A stretch of DNA of 38,514 nt from Methylophaga sp. (GTDB lineage Bacteria; Pseudomonadota; Gammaproteobacteria; Nitrosococcales; Methylophagaceae): assembly GCF_030651745.1 (NCBI RefSeq), contig NZ_JAUSCC010000035.1, positions 1-38,514 on the forward strand, given 5' to 3'. The position numbers and the translations under genes were made by a program. Positions within the stretch are counted from its first letter, which is position 1. Each line of letters begins with the position of its first letter. Positions 36,682-38,514 of the stretch are shown here, piece by piece. The notes under the pieces were generated by a model. That model worked only from the letters and a program-made list of their open reading frames with translations, was not told the DNA's origin and ran no database searches.

Positions 36682-36925
36682 ACTTAAAAGTCACAATCAA
36701 CGGCTTAGCGACTTACTCACATTTTCTGTGGATAAGTCTGTGGTTAACATTGTTGAAAATCGCTAAGTCGTTAATCTGTAACAGAGCTGTTTAAAATGGT
36801 CATTTTTTAACCAATTCAGAAAAATAAATAAAATCAATATGTTACGATACTTGTATGTGCATTCAATAACTTAGCGTTGCTTGTTGTAAGAGCACTGTAA
36901 CAATGAATTGGAAAGTGAATAACTT
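36682..36925. repeat. DnaA-box-containing tandem repeat, copy 1
   Basis: 244-bp unit beginning 8 bp after the VOC stop. The first 65 bp match copy 2 with only three differences; the rest is more diverged. Contains TTACTCACA (36713-36721), a perfect DnaA box complement TGTGGATAA (36727-36735) and TGTGGTTAA (36739-36747). A dyad CTTAGCGA/TCGCTAAG (36704-36711 with 36760-36767) encloses them, and the end carries a conserved ACTGTAACAA. No gene is credible here. Confidence 0.85.
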
Positions 36926-37071
36926 TGCTTTTTCAATTGACAAGTTTTCAAATACTGTGCCAAAAACATGGTCAATTTTTTATGTTCGCTGAATATTTTT
37001 ATGTGCTGACGTTTGCTGACGGTTCTTGGCAAAAAACCAAACCATTTGTTTGGATTTAGCATAAGTCAGTG
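36926..37071. other. Spacer between the two repeat copies
   Basis: 146 bp, AT-rich, not repeated. It holds one small hairpin (CCAAAC/GTTTGG at 37039-37055). A 63-codon minus-strand frame across 36871-37062 has no ribosome-binding site I trust and unusual composition, so I do not call it. Confidence 0.5.
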
Positions 37072-37314
37072 ACTTAAAAGTCACAATCAATAACTTAGCG
37101 ACTTACTCACATTTTCTGTGGATAAGTCTGTGGTTAAACCAGGTGAAAATCGCTAAGTCGTTATTCTTTAACTGAGCTTTTTAAAATGGTTAATTTTTAA
37201 CCATCTGTAAAACCATATAAAAATCAGTTACTTAATTATTGACCTTCTGATTTCAATAAATTAGCGAAGCTAGATGTAAGAATACTGTAACAATTTAAAA
37301 AAAGTGAATAACTT
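37072..37314. repeat. DnaA-box-containing tandem repeat, copy 2
   Basis: 243-bp second unit, offset 390 bp from copy 1, ending 24 bp before the ttcA stop. Same ordered motifs: TTACTCACA, TGTGGATAA (37117-37125) and TGTGGTTAA inside CTTAGCGA/TCGCTAAG arms. A perfect TGGTTAA-TTT-TTAACCA palindrome follows, which is degenerate in copy 1. The hairpin GACTTA..CACA/TGTG..TAAGTC (37100-37128) is identical in both copies. Confidence 0.85.
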
Positions 37315-37338
37315 CATTACGCCATTACAAGAAAAAAA

Positions 37339-38205
37339 CTATACACGAGCTAAAGCTGGATAGAGTTGATCATCAAACGTACTATCTTCATGACCCGTTG
37401 GTTCGGTACGCAATAGTTCCAGTCCCTTAAAATCAAATAGTTGCTGATCGGCCAATTGTGATGGTGAAATGTTCTGGATACTGCGGAAGATATTTTCAAC
37501 ACGGCCGGGGTGTTGTTTTTCCCAGCTTTGCAGCATTTCTTTGATGACTTGACGCTGCAGGTTTTCCTGAGAACCACATAAGTTACATGGAATAATCGGG
37601 AAACCCTTCGCTTCAGAATAGCGGGTAATATCTGCCTCTTTGGCGTAGCACAATGGGCGAATCACAATATTGGTTTTATCGTCACTAAGCAATTTTGGCG
37701 GCATGGCTTTTATTTTGCTGCCATAGAACATATTCAAAAACAGTGTTTCGATAATATCATCGCGATGATGACCTAAAGCGATCTTAGTAATGCCATGCTG
37801 ACGAGCATAACCATATAACGAACCGCGGCGTAGTCGCGAACAGATACCGCAGGTCGTTTTACCTTCGGGCACCACTTCTTTTACGATACTGTAAGTGTCT
37901 TTCTCGATAATATGAAACGGTACACCAATACTGCTGAGATATTCAGGCAGCACATGCTCCGGGAAACCTGGTTGTTTTTGATCAAGGTTAACGGCAATCA
38001 GCTCAAAGTTAATTGGTGCGTGATCGCGTAAATTCAACAAAATATCCAGCATGGTATAGCTGTCTTTGCCGCCGGACAGACAGACCATGACCTTATCGCC
38101 ATCCTGAATCATGTCGTAATCGGCAATCGCCTGACCAACCTGTCGACGCAGGCGCTTGCTGAGTTTGTTGAATTCGTGTTGTTGTTTGAGTTGATTTTCA
38201 GACAT
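37339..38205 (-). CDS. ttcA: tRNA 2-thiocytidine(32) synthetase TtcA
   Basis: 288 residues. ATP-dependent [4Fe-4S] thiolase that makes s2C at position 32 of several tRNAs. PP-loop CLSGGKDSY at residues 42-50. The cluster-binding cysteines appear in [12 protein letters not shown] and [15 protein letters not shown], and [19 protein letters not shown] is a family signature. The start overlaps the moeA stop by 1 bp (TAATG), suggesting a moeA-ttcA operon. Its 3' end abuts the tandem repeat region. Confidence 0.96.
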   Translation of the reverse strand: MSENQLKQQHEFNKLSKRLRRQVGQAIADYDMIQDGDKVMVCLSGGKDSYTMLDILLNLRDHAPINFELIAVNLDQKQPGFPEHVLPEYLSSIGVPFHIIEKDTYSIVKEVVPEGKTTCGICSRLRRGSLYGYARQHGITKIALGHHRDDIIETLFLNMFYGSKIKAMPPKLLSDDKTNIVIRPLCYAKEADITRYSEAKGFPIIPCNLCGSQENLQRQVIKEMLQSWEKQHPGRVENIFRSIQNISPSQLADQQLFDFKGLELLRTEPTGHEDSTFDDQLYPALARV

Positions 38206-38514
38206 TAGATTAAACCTGCAAAGGGTTGGACAGTGACCGATTGACCGGCAGCGATACCATCACAATCTTCATCCAATAAAATAAAACAGTTGGCATGGCT
38301 CATCGAATGCAAAATGCCAGAGCCTTGTTCACCGGTCATGCTCACTTCCAATTGATTGGTGGCATTACTGCGCAATAATCCACGTTGAAATTCAAATCGA
38401 CCGGGACGCTTACGGATATCAGCAGCAGCGACAGCCTGTAACAGCAATGGAGTTTGCTCAAGTGCACCTGCCAGTTTGTTTAATGCCGGTTGTACAAACT
38501 GATAGAAAGTCACC
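38205..38514 (-). CDS. moeA: Molybdopterin molybdenumtransferase MoeA, C-terminal part (cut by window edge)
   Basis: 103 codons of the 3' end only; the rest lies beyond 38514. [15 protein letters not shown] is typical of the end of MoeA domain III, and the following beta-rich segment ([42 protein letters not shown]) is MoeA domain IV. MoeA inserts molybdate into adenylylated molybdopterin, so the host makes molybdenum cofactor. The stop overlaps the ttcA start. Confidence 0.85.
   Translation of the reverse strand, partial: VTFYQFVQPALNKLAGALEQTPLLLQAVAAADIRKRPGRFEFQRGLLRSNATNQLEVSMTGEQGSGILHSMSHANCFILLDEDCDGIAAGQSVTVQPFAGLI

Noticed and set aside
36871..37062. 63-codon minus-strand frame across repeat copy 1 and the spacer
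   Set aside because: No trustworthy ribosome-binding site; rich in Lys/Gln/Ser from AT-rich DNA; overlaps the repeat.

Overview
The window reads as a chromosomal segment of a gammaproteobacterium. GC looks mid-range by eye, coding density is high, and the proteins are clearly gammaproteobacterial: rpsB to lpxA order, BamA/BamB, FabA/FabB, DapC/D/E, TtcA. A Methylophaga-like (Thiotrichales/Piscirickettsiaceae) host is my best guess from memory of gene order and protein style. That genus call is inference, not something the sequence proves. I see no tRNA, rRNA, CRISPR array, transposase or phage genes.

Layout, left to right. (1) 107-12436, all on +: the cluster rpsB-tsf-pyrH-frr-uppS-cdsA-dxr-rseP-bamA-skp-lpxD-fabZ-lpxA. 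It links translation, UMP synthesis, isoprenoid and phospholipid precursors, outer-membrane protein assembly and lipid A. (2) 12470-13654, -: a lone ammonium transporter with a good sigma54 promoter and three upstream NtrC-like sites. (3) 13949-17170, +: yfgM-bamB-der. (4) 17234-17572, -: a small conserved protein of unknown function. (5) 17697-23309, +: a type I secretion cluster of the LapB/C/E kind. It holds an ABC transporter gene broken by a frameshift, an HlyD-type adaptor, a LuxR-type regulator with a degenerate receiver domain, and a TolC-type channel. No secreted substrate gene is in view. (6) 23460-25202, +: fabA-fabB, ended by a strong terminator, then a 56-residue gene on the other strand. 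(7) 25460-25791: a 332-bp non-coding, highly structured element with long terminal inverted repeats, ending 11 bp before a hydrolase gene.

(8) 25803-28653, +: ybfF-like hydrolase, MazG-like pyrophosphohydrolase, purU and a ydfG-like dehydrogenase. (9) 33101 down to 29125, -: an apparent operon of an ArsC/Spx-like gene, dapE (zinc enzyme), a small His-containing exported protein and a ZnuD-like TonB receptor with a His-rich loop. A candidate Zur-type operator overlaps the likely promoter, so the unit looks zinc-responsive. (10) 35296 down to 33262, -: dapC-dapD, giving, with dapE, three steps of the succinylase lysine/peptidoglycan pathway. (11) 35371-36674, +: an EamA transporter and a VOC-family protein. 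(12) 36675-37338: 664 bp without a credible gene, holding two copies of a 244-bp repeat (period 390 bp), each with a cluster of DnaA-box-like 9-mers inside dyads. (13) 37339-38514, -: ttcA and the C-terminal part of moeA, cut by the window edge.

The most unusual items are the structured inverted-repeat element (with a probable decayed fragment after der), the DnaA-box tandem repeat, the likely 25-nt slippage deletion that split the type I secretion ATPase, the putative zinc regulon around dapE, and an RNA fold that may couple translation of the zinc-receptor genes.
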